Origin: Desulfocurvus sp.
Lineage (GTDB): Bacteria; Desulfobacterota; Desulfovibrionia; Desulfovibrionales; Desulfovibrionaceae
Direction of reading: 5' to 3'
Assembly: GCA_020692325.1 (NCBI GenBank)
Contig: JAIMKR010000003.1
Span: 114,556 to 178,555, forward strand
DNA: 64,000 nucleotides
In this document: positions 53,948 through 63,376 of the stretch, one piece after another
Layout of the letters: every line of letters starts with the position of its first letter
How positions within the stretch are numbered: position 1 is the first letter of the stretch
The notes under the pieces: generated by a model
What the model was told of the DNA's origin: nothing
Seen by the model: the letters and a program-made list of their open reading frames with translations, nothing else
The model's database searches: none
Program-made: the position numbers and the translations under genes

Positions 53948-54534
53948 AACGTCTCGCCGCCGCCGTGTGCTGCCTGGGCCTCGCGCTCACCGGCTGCACC
54001 CTGGCCAAGGTCAACGTCAACGTCGCCAGCGAGCGCACCTCGCTGGAGAACCAGATCCTCGGCTCCTACAACTCCCTTTCGCAGGAGACGCTGCTCGTGG
54101 CCTCGGTGCGCGGGGTGGACCCCCTCGGGCGCATCCGTACCCCGCCGAAGAAGAGCGGCGAACAGCAGGACGCCGTGACGGCCATGCAGGTCATCTCCTT
54201 CCACGCCGACGATGTGGACGCATTCAAACGCCTGGGCTGGGTCGGCGAGGACAACCGGGGCCTGCTCAGCGCCCTCGCCATGGACAAAAACAATGTTCCC
54301 GCTGACCTGAAGGACTTCGCCACGCGCTACGGCCGCAAGGAGTTCGACAGCGTGCTCGGCGAGGTCAACGCCGCGCGCGAGGTCGTCATGCGCCGGGCCA
54401 TCGAGACCAACGCCTCCCTCACCCCGGCCGACATGCCCAGGGTGCGCGCGGTGTTCGCCAAGCTCGCGGCGGACACGGCCCGCCCCGGCGACAAGCTGCA
54501 AACCGCGGACGGGCGCTGGACGGTCAAGAAATGA
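53944..54534 (+). CDS. YdbL/DUF1318-like lipoprotein
   Basis: A 196-residue lipoprotein. The signal peptide ends LALTGC (Cys18), and the mature start TLAKVNVNVASERTSLENQILG resembles the short YnbE-like/DUF1318 N-terminus. The C-terminus AADTARPGDKLQTADGRWTVKK closely follows the end of E. coli YdbL (AKPGEYVQG..GQWLRK in memory). In E. coli YdbH-YnbE-YdbL form an intermembrane phospholipid-transport complex in which YdbL modulates the YdbH-YnbE pair. Here both the upstream AsmA-like gene and the downstream CHAT gene overlap it by four bases (ATGA), so all three are translationally coupled. Confidence 0.75.
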   Translation: MKRLAAAVCCLGLALTGCTLAKVNVNVASERTSLENQILGSYNSLSQETLLVASVRGVDPLGRIRTPPKKSGEQQDAVTAMQVISFHADDVDAFKRLGWVGEDNRGLLSALAMDKNNVPADLKDFATRYGRKEFDSVLGEVNAAREVVMRRAIETNASLTPADMPRVRAVFAKLAADTARPGDKLQTADGRWTVKK

Positions 54535-57500
54535 ACGCGCGCGCCCTGCGGGAACTCCTGGCCGGACGGACGACAGGGGCGGCGGGGGAAGCGCCCGCGC
54601 GATCGGCCACCCCTTTGTCGCTGCTGCCGACGGCCTCGCTGCTGGCCCCCCTGCTGTTTTTCGGCCCTGTTTTCCCGCTCACGCCGGCTCAGGCCATCGA
54701 GAACGCCGCGCAGACCGTCGTCGGGAATGACGCGCAAGGCGCGACGCTCCCCCCCGCCGCCACGGCGACGGCCCAAAAGCGCACCGGGAAATCCGCAGCC
54801 GCCCCAACCAAGCGGGCCACGCAGACCGAACAACAGGAGCGGGCCGCACGGCAAACGGCCTCGGCCAAGGCTGTCGCGGCGGAGGCGACGCGGGACCAGG
54901 CCAAACGCTTCACCCCGCGCCGGCTCGACCTGAACGTCGCCCGGCAGGAGAGCTTCGAAACCGGGGCCGTGCAGCAGGCGGACGTGACGCCGGACGGCAA
55001 GTGGCTGGCCTACACGCGTCTTTCCGGCGGCTACGCCGAACTCTGGCTGCGCGGGCTCGACCCCGGCTCGGGGGCGCTGCCCCGGCGGCTCGCCCCGGGC
55101 CTCGCCGACCGTCTTTCGCCCGCTCTTTCGCCCGACGGACGGCGCATCGCCTTCGTTGGGCTGGACGATGACGTCAAAGGCGACATCTATCTGCTGGACC
55201 TGACCAGACCCGACGCCGCGCCCACGCGCCTCACCGGCCGCGATGCCGAGGACGGCGCGCCCGCGTTCTCGCCCGACGGCGGCACACTGTACTTTCACCA
55301 GCGCCTTCCAGGCGAAAACGCCCGGCGCATCGTGGCCGTGGACGTCTCCGGCGCAGCTCCCGCCAGCCTCCATGTTGTTTCCACCGGCGGCGACGCGGCC
55401 GAGCCCGCCCTCTCGCCCGACGGCAAGCGTCTGGCCTTCGTCTCCACGCGCGGCGGGCCAAGCGCGGTCTACGTCATGGACCTGCCGTCCGGCGCGCCCC
55501 ACAAACTCACGGATACGGCCACGGATGCGGCCGGGGCCGAGTCCTCGCCGCGCTTCGGACCGGACGGCCACACGGTATGCTTCACCCTGGCCCCGGCCGC
55601 ATCGGCGGCCGGCAAAATGCGCTCCGTCATCGCCGCCGCCGACGCCGCCCGCCCCGGCGGTTCCGCCCGGCGGCTCACCTCGGCCCGCGACGCCGACATG
55701 GAGCCGGTCATCGCCGGTTCGGGACAGGACGCCCGGCTCTATTTCCTCAGCGCGCCAAACGGCCCGGCCAACCTGTGGTCCCTGCCGACGACGGGCGAGA
55801 TCCCCGAGCGGCCGGCCCCGGCCCTCGCCAAGCTGGCCGACACCCTGGCCGGGCAGACGCCCGTGGACCGGCAGCTGACCATCCTGGCCTACTCCCGCAC
55901 GGCCGAGGCGGCCCAAACCGCCAGCGCCGCGGCCATGGCCACGGCCGCGCGCTACGCCGCCGGCCGGCAATACGAGCTTCTCGGTTTGCCGGAGCAGGCG
56001 CTGGCCGAGCATCGCGCGGCGGCCGCCCTCGGCGTGGAGCCGCAGGCCGGGTATGCGCGCATCCGCGCCATATTGATCGAGGAGGCCGACGCGCGCGGCA
56101 AGGCCGTCAACGACGCCGGCCGGGCCGGAGCGCTGGGGCATGCGCTCTCCGCGCTCTCCACCCTGCGCTCGTCCGGCGCATCGGACGCCTCCGTGCCGGT
56201 GCAGACGGGGTTGGAGCGCGCGCGGTTGCTCATGACGCAGGGCGGTGCCGCGTCCATCATGAACGCCATCCGCCTGCTGGATGCTGAGCTTTCCGCGCCC
56301 GGGGCCACGCCGGAGCAGGCCGCCGAGGCGCTCTTCCTCAAGGCCGAGGCCTATGACCGCATCGGGCAGCTTCAAGCCGTGCTGCCGCTCTACGCCAAAG
56401 TCATCCGCGAGCATCCCGAGGACGGCCGGTGGGCGGACCAAGCCGTGGCGCGCGTACTGGATCAAAGCGTCAGGGACGCCGGCGAAAAGCCGGAGGACCG
56501 CGCCCGGGCGCTCATGCTGGTGGCCGAGCATTATCGCGGCGACCTGCCCAAGCTTTCCCTTGGCGCGCAGAACAGACTGGGCGACGTGTATTACGCCGCC
56601 GACGAATGGGCCAAGGCCAAGGACGCCTACAGGCAGACCATCGAAGCCGCGCGCGGCAAGGAAAAGGTGGCCACGCAGCTGGCCGCGGCGCGGCTGGCCC
56701 TGGCGGAAATTCTGTACAAGGAGGAGCGCTTCCATCAGGCGCTCGACCTCTACGAGACCGAAATGGCCGACCGGCCCTACGAGGACCGGCTGTACCGGCT
56801 GGCCAAGGCCGCGCACCTGCGCAAGTCGGTCGCCGCTGGCGACTATCTGCTGCGCATCGGCGAGGTGCCCTCGGCCCGGGCCATCTTCGGCTCGCTGCTG
56901 CGCGACGACCCGGACTTCGTGCCCGCGCACCGGGGCATGATCCGCGCCGCCGCCGCGATGGGGACCATTCCGGCCACGCTCGCCGACTACCGGGCCCAGC
57001 TGGCGCGCAAGCCGGACGACGCCTCCCTGCTCTACGCCACCGGCCTCACGCTGACCTACGAGGACGGCAAGGGACCGCTGATGGAGGCGCGCGGGCTCAT
57101 CGAACGGGCCATCGCCAAGGACGGGCAGGTCGAGTATTTCCACCAGACCATCGGCTACATCGATGAGGTCTTGGAGACAGTCCACCACGAATCCGGCAGG
57201 CTGGAGGCCGCGCTCACGTCCTACGAGCGCGCGCGCATCCTCGACGCCCGCGACCAGAATCCCGAGAACGCCGCCAACCTCGACCTGAACATCGGCAACG
57301 CGCACTTCCTGCTGGGGCAGTACGACGCCGCCTTCGAGGCCTACCAGCGGCGCGCGGCCTCCACGGTCGCCTTCGACAATCCAGAGACCGAGATCGTCTT
57401 CTACCAGCGCTACGGGGCCGCGGCCTTCCAGGCACGCGAGCCCAAGACGCCCATCGAGGCGTACGCCAAGGCGCTCGCCCTCGTGGAACAGCGCATGGAT

Positions 57501-60500
57501 CCCAAGTACGCGAGCGAGGTCTTCGGCCGCATGGGCAAGTTCGTGTTCGACCGCGTGCTAACCCCGGCCATGGGCGGCGGGACGAACGCCCAAAACGACG
57601 GCGGCGAATCCGGCGGGGGGAACGAACAGAACGGACGCGACGGGCTGGCCGAACAGGCCAAGGTCATCGCCGCGCGGCAGAGCGAACTGAACAACGCGCT
57701 TTTCGAGGCGAGCATCAAGCCCGTCGGCGCGCCGCCGGACCCGGCCTGGAAAACCTACAGCGCCACGGTCTCCTCCCTGCTCGCCGAGCAGGAACGCATC
57801 GACCACGACCTGCCCCCGCTCATGGGCGCGAACGCGGACGCCTACGGGCAGAACCTCACGGCCATGGCCGCCAACGTGCGGCAGGCCCTCGGCTTTCCCC
57901 CGCGCTTCGCCCAACTGCGTGCGGAGCTGAACGACCGGCTCGGTCTGGCCTATCAGGAGGCGGAGCGCTGGCGCGAGGCGCACGACTGCTTCCAGAAGGC
58001 CCTGGACCTGAACACGGCGCTGGGACTGACGAAAAACCTCGCGGCCAACCAGCGTTCCGTGGCCCACGCCGCATACATGCAGGCGGGGCTCACCACCGGC
58101 GAGGACCGCGACCGCCTGCTCGAGGAGGCCGAGGCGGGTTTCCGCCGCGTGCCGGAGCTGGTGGACAGGTACGGCGTGGCCGACAAGCGCGGAAACACGC
58201 GCGGCGGCGGGCTCATCAACCTGTCCTTCGACGTGGCCGTGGACAAGGGCGCGGCCTCGCAGGCGGCATACGGCTTCAGTCCCGCGCAGGAGAAGCGCCT
58301 GGCCGAGACGTTTCTTTCACGCATCGCCACCGAACGCGGACGCCCACGCGAGGCGCTTGGGCTCGTCACGCGGCAGTCGGCCAAATTCGAAAAGGGCGAC
58401 GTGGCCCCGCAGGACGTTTTCGGCGCGGCGCTGCTGCTGCACCGGGCCGGACTGTTGGAGAACGCGCTTGGACGCGACGACGCGGCCTTCGCGCGCTTCG
58501 CCCGCTCCGCCGAACTCGCGCTGGAGCTGAATAATCCGGTCAGCGCCGCGCGCAACGTGGAGGACATGGCGCGCACGCTGGCCGTGCGGTCCCCCGCCAC
58601 CAAGGACTTCGCCGCCAGGGCGGCCGAACTGCGCCACATGGAGGACGCCACCGACCGGGCGCTGCGCCGCGCCGCGCCGGGAGCCGCTAGCTTCGATTTT
58701 CCGGCCTTCCAGAACATCATGGCTGCTCACGACATGGCGCTGGCCGACAGCATCGGACGCGACGCCCCCGTGGACGCGACGAAGGCCGCCCTGGCCATGG
58801 ACGCTCTCTCCCGCGCGGGCCAGCGTGTGGCCGAGGGGCTGCGCTGGTTCACGGAGCACCCGGCGGCGAACCACGGCGCGGCCACACGGCAGGCGCTGGC
58901 GCTGAACGCCGCGCTGCGTCTGAACGAGGCGGCGCTCTCCCTGCGCCTGGGCGAGGACGGACGGCGCGCGGAAAGTCTGCGAAGCGCCCTCGACCTCGCG
59001 GATCGCGGTCTGCTGCCGGACGTGCGTTGGCGCGCCCTGGCCGGACTGGGCAGCCTGCCCGAGGCGCTGGCCCAGGTGGAGGCGCTGCCGCCCGACGCCA
59101 TGGGCTGCGGCCCCGGCGAGATCACCGACGCGTTCGCCCCGCTCGTGGCGCGGCTCATGGACGCGGGCAAGGTCGAGGACGCCTTCAACCTGAGCGAGCG
59201 TCTGGCCGAGCTGGAACGCGTGGGCCGCATGAGCCGCCTCGGCGCTCCTGAGCCGGCGGGCGCGGAACTGAACCTTTTGCGACGCTCCGGGCTGCGGGTG
59301 CTCGCCCTGCGCGATTTGCGGGCCCGGCTGTCCCAGCTGCCGAAGAACGCCGACGACGCGCGTCTGGACCTCACCCGGCGCATCGCCCAGGAGGAGGAGA
59401 TCCTCAAGGGGGACCTGGGCGCGCGGCGCGAATTTTTACCCGCCGTGGCGCGGCTCGGCGCAAGCGATGCCGAACAGGACTGGCTGCTCATGCTGCACGG
59501 CCTTTCGGCGGAGCTCGCCGCCACGGCCGACGCGGCGTCCGCCGCCGGAGACGCGCCGAACGGCGCGGAGCTGCGCCGCCGTCACTCGGAACTGGCGCAA
59601 CGCCTCGCCGCCCTCAAGGCCGAGGCCGCTCGCACCCTGGGCGGCCAATCAGCCCCCGGCGGCCCCGGGCTGCTGCTGGCCGCGCCCGCTCAGGCCATGG
59701 ACCTCATGGACGCCCTGCCCAAGGGGACCAGCGCCCTGCGCGTGGTGCTCCTGCCCGGCGGCCGCTGGGCGGGCTTCCGGCTCGACGCCGACGCCATCCA
59801 CTCCGTGGAGCTGGGACGCGGAACACGTCCGGCCCTGCCCGCGGCCAAGCCCGGCGAAAAGCGACTGCTCCTCGTCGCCGACCCCTCGATTCTCGCCCCG
59901 GCGGACCTGCGCGGAGCCGCGGCCATCGGCTTCTCCGGCACGCACATGCGGCGCAGTCTGGCCGCGCGCAAGCCCTTCCGCCGCAACCTCGTATTCGTCT
60001 CGGCCGACAAGACGCTCCCCGTGGCGCCGCCGGCCTTCGCCGTGAAAAACGTCGCGCCCGACTCGCCCAAACTGCCGGAGGCCGTGGCCGACGCCCACAC
60101 CCTCGTCGCCGACGCGCCCGTGCGCACGGCCGAGACCGCTCCCAGCCGGCGCGACGAACCTCCCGCGCGTTTCGTGGTGCTGGCCGCGCCGAATGGCGAG
60201 CCGCGCGATCTGGCCGCCCTCGCCGCCAATCTTGAGGACGCCTCCCTGGCAGTGCTGCCGTCGGCGGACGCGGACGACTTGCCGCTCACCGCGCAGCTGC
60301 TGTCACTCTACGGCGTGCCCTCCGTGCTCGCCGGACCAGGCGCGGGCGCGTCGAAACCCTTTGTCGAACCTTTCCTCGCGGCCTATGCCGAGGCCCCGGC
60401 CTCCGGCGCGCGCGCCACGGCGTTGGCCACCGAAAAGCCCGACGCCGCCCCCTGGCTGCTCATCGGCGATCCCGGTCTGAGCGCCGCCGAGGCCAAGAAC

Positions 60501-63365
60501 TTCGCGGCGGCGCGCTTCGCCATCTACGTGCGCTCGGGCGTGGCGGCCTACAAGGCGGGCCAGGCGGAACAGGCGCTGACCCAGTTCGAAAACGCCCTGC
60601 GCGTGGCCCGGGCCGACGCCCCGGGCGGACAGTTCGCCCGGCATCTGCCCGATCTGCTGGCCTACGGCCGCGAGAGCGCCTACGCCGCCGGCCGCTACGA
60701 CCGGGCGCTGACCTTCGCCGCCGAACTCGCGGCGGACATCGGGAAAAGAAGCCCGGACACGGCGGCCCACGCCGAGGCGCTGCTGCGCCTGGGACTGGTG
60801 CAGGCCAGACTGGAGAGATACGCCGAGGCCGTGCCGAACCTGGAGCGCTCGGCCGAGATGCTGGCCAACCTCGAACTCGCGCCCAAGCAAATCGAGGCCC
60901 TGTCCAGTCTGGGCGCGGTGCTGGAAAACTCCGTCCAATACGGCAAGGCGCTCGGCAGCTTCGAGGGCGCGGCGAAACTCTCGCAAAAGACCGGCGCGCG
61001 CGAGCTGGCCGCCCGGCAGTTCATGAGCATCGGACGCATCCGCGACATGCGGCTGGCCCAGTACGCCACGGCCAAGGCCGCTTACGGACAGGCCCTGCGC
61101 ATCTACACGGAGCTGAACCGCCCCGCCGAACGCGCCGAGGCGCTGCTGAACATCGGCCGCTGCGACCGCCTGCTGGGCGACTTCCCCGCCGCCGAGGCCA
61201 AATACGCCGAGGCGTTGACCCTCGCCGGCAAGAACGCCGAGGGCGAACGCCTGCGCGACCGCATCGTCATCGAGCAGGCCAACGACGCCTGGTTCCAGGC
61301 GCGCTACCAGCGGGCCTTCGACCTGACCCGGCAGGTGCTGGGCAGCGCCGAGAAACACGGCTGGGCCCTGGAACAGGAGATCGCCCGCAACACCAACGGG
61401 CTGTTGTGGTGGAGCCTGGGCGACCACGAGCGCGCCCTGCGCGAGTTCGACGCGGCCCTGCCGCTGGCCGAGGGATTGCGCATCCGCCAGGACGAGGTGG
61501 CCACCACGCTCAACAACCGGGGGCTGGTGCAACGCGACATGGGCAAGGGCGGGGACGCCCTCAAAACGCTGGACAAGGCGTTGGCCATCGACCGCACCCT
61601 GGGCTCGCCCTGGGCCATCGCCTACGACCTGCGCAACATCGCCCAGACCCACGCGCGCATGGGCGCGCCGAAAAAGGCCCTGCCCCTGCTGGACGAGGCC
61701 CTTTCCATCGTGGCCGCCACGGGCGACCGCGTGAACGAGACCAAGATCCTCCTCGCGCGCGGCGAGGCCGAGCTGACCACGGGCGCCAACACCAAGGCCG
61801 GCGCGGACTTCTCCCGCGCGGAGGGACTGGCCCGGCAAATGGACCTGCGCGACGGCCTGTGGCGCGCCCTGCACGGACGGGCCAGATTGTCGCTCGCCGC
61901 CGGGCGCAAACCCGAGGCGCGCAAACTTCTGGAGGAGGCGGCGGGCGTCATCGAGGCCATGCGCGCCGAACTCAAGGTCGATCAGCTCAAGGACGGCTTC
62001 ATCGCCGACAAGACCGTGGTCTACGAGGACCTCGTCACCGTGCAGGCCGACCTGGGCGACACGGCCGAGAGCTTCCGCACCGCGGAAAGATCCCGCGCGC
62101 GCAACCTCATCGACCTGCTGGGCAACCGCAAGCGCGATCCCAAACGGCCGGAGGAGCGCGCCATGTACGAACGCATCGACATGCTGCGAGCGCGCATGGG
62201 CGAGCAGGAGGCGCTTCTCGCCCACGCCCAGAGCCCGGCCGAGCGAGAGGTGTACGGCCGGGCCGCCAAACAGGCCGCCGACGAATACCGCGACGCCCTG
62301 CTCGACCTGCAGGCCAGGCGGCCGGACATCGCCAGCCTCGTCTCCGTGAAACCGCTCTCGCTCTCCGAGACGCAGAAGCTGCTGGAGCCCGGCATGGGCC
62401 TGCTCACGTACTACGTGACGGGGAGTGAGGTTTTCTGCTGGGTCGTGACGCCGGACAAGGTGGCGCTTTCGCGCACGCGCATCGGCCGCGGCGCGCTCGA
62501 CGCGGACATCCTGACCTATCGACGCATGTTGCAGAACCTGGAGCCGGCCGAAACGTATTCCAAGCGCTTGTACGACCTGCTCGTGGCCCCAGCCCTGCCC
62601 GCCCTCACCGGCGTCTCCACGCTGGGCGTGGTGCCGCACGGCTCCCTGCACACGCTGTCCTTCGCCACGCTGTTCGACGGCAGCGACTACCTGCTGGACC
62701 GCTACCCGCTCTTCGAGCTGCCGAGCGCCAGCGTCTACCGCTTCACGCTGTCCCGCCGCAAGGCAGTGCGCAACACGCGCGTGCTCGCCGTGGGCAACCC
62801 GGACCTGCGCGATCCGTCCATGGAGCTGCCCTTCGCCGAACGCGAGGTGGCGGCCATGGCCTGGAACTATCCGGGCATGACCGTGCTGACGCACGAGCGG
62901 GCCACCCGGGACTGGATCAGCGCGCACATCGGCGAGTTCGGCGTCATCCACATGGCCGCCCACGGCGAATTCGACCCCGTGAACCCGCTCTTCTCAGCCC
63001 TGAAGCTCGCCGGCGACAAGAAGGAAAAGGACGGCGATCTCTCGGCGGCGGAGGTCTTCGACCTGAACATCAACGCCGACCTCATCGTGCTTTCGGCCTG
63101 CCAGACGGGCCTGGGCAAGGTCACCGAGGGCGACGAGGTGCAGGGGCTCAACCAGGCCTTCCTATACGCCGGAACCCACGCCCTCGTCTCCAGCCTGTGG
63201 CGGGTGAGCGACATCTCCACCGCCATGTTGATGAAGCAGTTCTACCGCGAGTACCAGACCCGGTCCAAGGCCGAAAGCCTGCGCCGGGCCATGCTGCATG
63301 TGAAAACGCGCTTCCCGCATCCCGGCTACTGGGGCGCGTTCACCCTCACCGGGGACTACAAGTAG
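54531..63365 (+). CDS. Giant exported protein: PD40 propeller, TPRs, decayed CHAT, TPRs and CHAT protease
   Basis: A 2944-residue protein. A hydrophobic signal segment (LSLLPTASLLAPLLFFGPVFPLTPAQA, about 28-55) suggests export or anchoring. Residues about 145-430 contain at least five TolB-like PD40 repeats (LSPDGRRIAFVG, FSPDGGTLYFHQ, LSPDGKRLAFVS). About 460-1600 is TPR-rich. About 1720-1985 resembles a CHAT domain that has lost its catalytic residues. About 2000-2520 holds further TPRs (EALLNIGRCDRLLGDFPAAEAKY). The C-terminal CHAT caspase-like domain has H2811 in HMAAHGEF and C2857 in LIVLSACQTG. CHAT proteases are usually cytoplasmic regulators or effectors. An envelope version with a YdbH/YdbL-type operon partner is unusual. 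Confidence 0.85.
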   Translation: MNARALRELLAGRTTGAAGEAPARSATPLSLLPTASLLAPLLFFGPVFPLTPAQAIENAAQTVVGNDAQGATLPPAATATAQKRTGKSAAAPTKRATQTEQQERAARQTASAKAVAAEATRDQAKRFTPRRLDLNVARQESFETGAVQQADVTPDGKWLAYTRLSGGYAELWLRGLDPGSGALPRRLAPGLADRLSPALSPDGRRIAFVGLDDDVKGDIYLLDLTRPDAAPTRLTGRDAEDGAPAFSPDGGTLYFHQRLPGENARRIVAVDVSGAAPASLHVVSTGGDAAEPALSPDGKRLAFVSTRGGPSAVYVMDLPSGAPHKLTDTATDAAGAESSPRFGPDGHTVCFTLAPAASAAGKMRSVIAAADAARPGGSARRLTSARDADMEPVIAGSGQDARLYFLSAPNGPANLWSLPTTGEIPERPAPALAKLADTLAGQTPVDRQLTILAYSRTAEAAQTASAAAMATAARYAAGRQYELLGLPEQALAEHRAAAALGVEPQAGYARIRAILIEEADARGKAVNDAGRAGALGHALSALSTLRSSGASDASVPVQTGLERARLLMTQGGAASIMNAIRLLDAELSAPGATPEQAAEALFLKAEAYDRIGQLQAVLPLYAKVIREHPEDGRWADQAVARVLDQSVRDAGEKPEDRARALMLVAEHYRGDLPKLSLGAQNRLGDVYYAADEWAKAKDAYRQTIEAARGKEKVATQLAAARLALAEILYKEERFHQALDLYETEMADRPYEDRLYRLAKAAHLRKSVAAGDYLLRIGEVPSARAIFGSLLRDDPDFVPAHRGMIRAAAAMGTIPATLADYRAQLARKPDDASLLYATGLTLTYEDGKGPLMEARGLIERAIAKDGQVEYFHQTIGYIDEVLETVHHESGRLEAALTSYERARILDARDQNPENAANLDLNIGNAHFLLGQYDAAFEAYQRRAASTVAFDNPETEIVFYQRYGAAAFQAREPKTPIEAYAKALALVEQRMDPKYASEVFGRMGKFVFDRVLTPAMGGGTNAQNDGGESGGGNEQNGRDGLAEQAKVIAARQSELNNALFEASIKPVGAPPDPAWKTYSATVSSLLAEQERIDHDLPPLMGANADAYGQNLTAMAANVRQALGFPPRFAQLRAELNDRLGLAYQEAERWREAHDCFQKALDLNTALGLTKNLAANQRSVAHAAYMQAGLTTGEDRDRLLEEAEAGFRRVPELVDRYGVADKRGNTRGGGLINLSFDVAVDKGAASQAAYGFSPAQEKRLAETFLSRIATERGRPREALGLVTRQSAKFEKGDVAPQDVFGAALLLHRAGLLENALGRDDAAFARFARSAELALELNNPVSAARNVEDMARTLAVRSPATKDFAARAAELRHMEDATDRALRRAAPGAASFDFPAFQNIMAAHDMALADSIGRDAPVDATKAALAMDALSRAGQRVAEGLRWFTEHPAANHGAATRQALALNAALRLNEAALSLRLGEDGRRAESLRSALDLADRGLLPDVRWRALAGLGSLPEALAQVEALPPDAMGCGPGEITDAFAPLVARLMDAGKVEDAFNLSERLAELERVGRMSRLGAPEPAGAELNLLRRSGLRVLALRDLRARLSQLPKNADDARLDLTRRIAQEEEILKGDLGARREFLPAVARLGASDAEQDWLLMLHGLSAELAATADAASAAGDAPNGAELRRRHSELAQRLAALKAEAARTLGGQSAPGGPGLLLAAPAQAMDLMDALPKGTSALRVVLLPGGRWAGFRLDADAIHSVELGRGTRPALPAAKPGEKRLLLVADPSILAPADLRGAAAIGFSGTHMRRSLAARKPFRRNLVFVSADKTLPVAPPAFAVKNVAPDSPKLPEAVADAHTLVADAPVRTAETAPSRRDEPPARFVVLAAPNGEPRDLAALAANLEDASLAVLPSADADDLPLTAQLLSLYGVPSVLAGPGAGASKPFVEPFLAAYAEAPASGARATALATEKPDAAPWLLIGDPGLSAAEAKNFAAARFAIYVRSGVAAYKAGQAEQALTQFENALRVARADAPGGQFARHLPDLLAYGRESAYAAGRYDRALTFAAELAADIGKRSPDTAAHAEALLRLGLVQARLERYAEAVPNLERSAEMLANLELAPKQIEALSSLGAVLENSVQYGKALGSFEGAAKLSQKTGARELAARQFMSIGRIRDMRLAQYATAKAAYGQALRIYTELNRPAERAEALLNIGRCDRLLGDFPAAEAKYAEALTLAGKNAEGERLRDRIVIEQANDAWFQARYQRAFDLTRQVLGSAEKHGWALEQEIARNTNGLLWWSLGDHERALREFDAALPLAEGLRIRQDEVATTLNNRGLVQRDMGKGGDALKTLDKALAIDRTLGSPWAIAYDLRNIAQTHARMGAPKKALPLLDEALSIVAATGDRVNETKILLARGEAELTTGANTKAGADFSRAEGLARQMDLRDGLWRALHGRARLSLAAGRKPEARKLLEEAAGVIEAMRAELKVDQLKDGFIADKTVVYEDLVTVQADLGDTAESFRTAERSRARNLIDLLGNRKRDPKRPEERAMYERIDMLRARMGEQEALLAHAQSPAEREVYGRAAKQAADEYRDALLDLQARRPDIASLVSVKPLSLSETQKLLEPGMGLLTYYVTGSEVFCWVVTPDKVALSRTRIGRGALDADILTYRRMLQNLEPAETYSKRLYDLLVAPALPALTGVSTLGVVPHGSLHTLSFATLFDGSDYLLDRYPLFELPSASVYRFTLSRRKAVRNTRVLAVGNPDLRDPSMELPFAEREVAAMAWNYPGMTVLTHERATRDWISAHIGEFGVIHMAAHGEFDPVNPLFSALKLAGDKKEKDGDLSAAEVFDLNINADLIVLSACQTGLGKVTEGDEVQGLNQAFLYAGTHALVSSLWRVSDISTAMLMKQFYREYQTRSKAESLRRAMLHVKTRFPHPGYWGAFTLTGDYK

Positions 63366-63376
63366 GAGTCCGAGAC

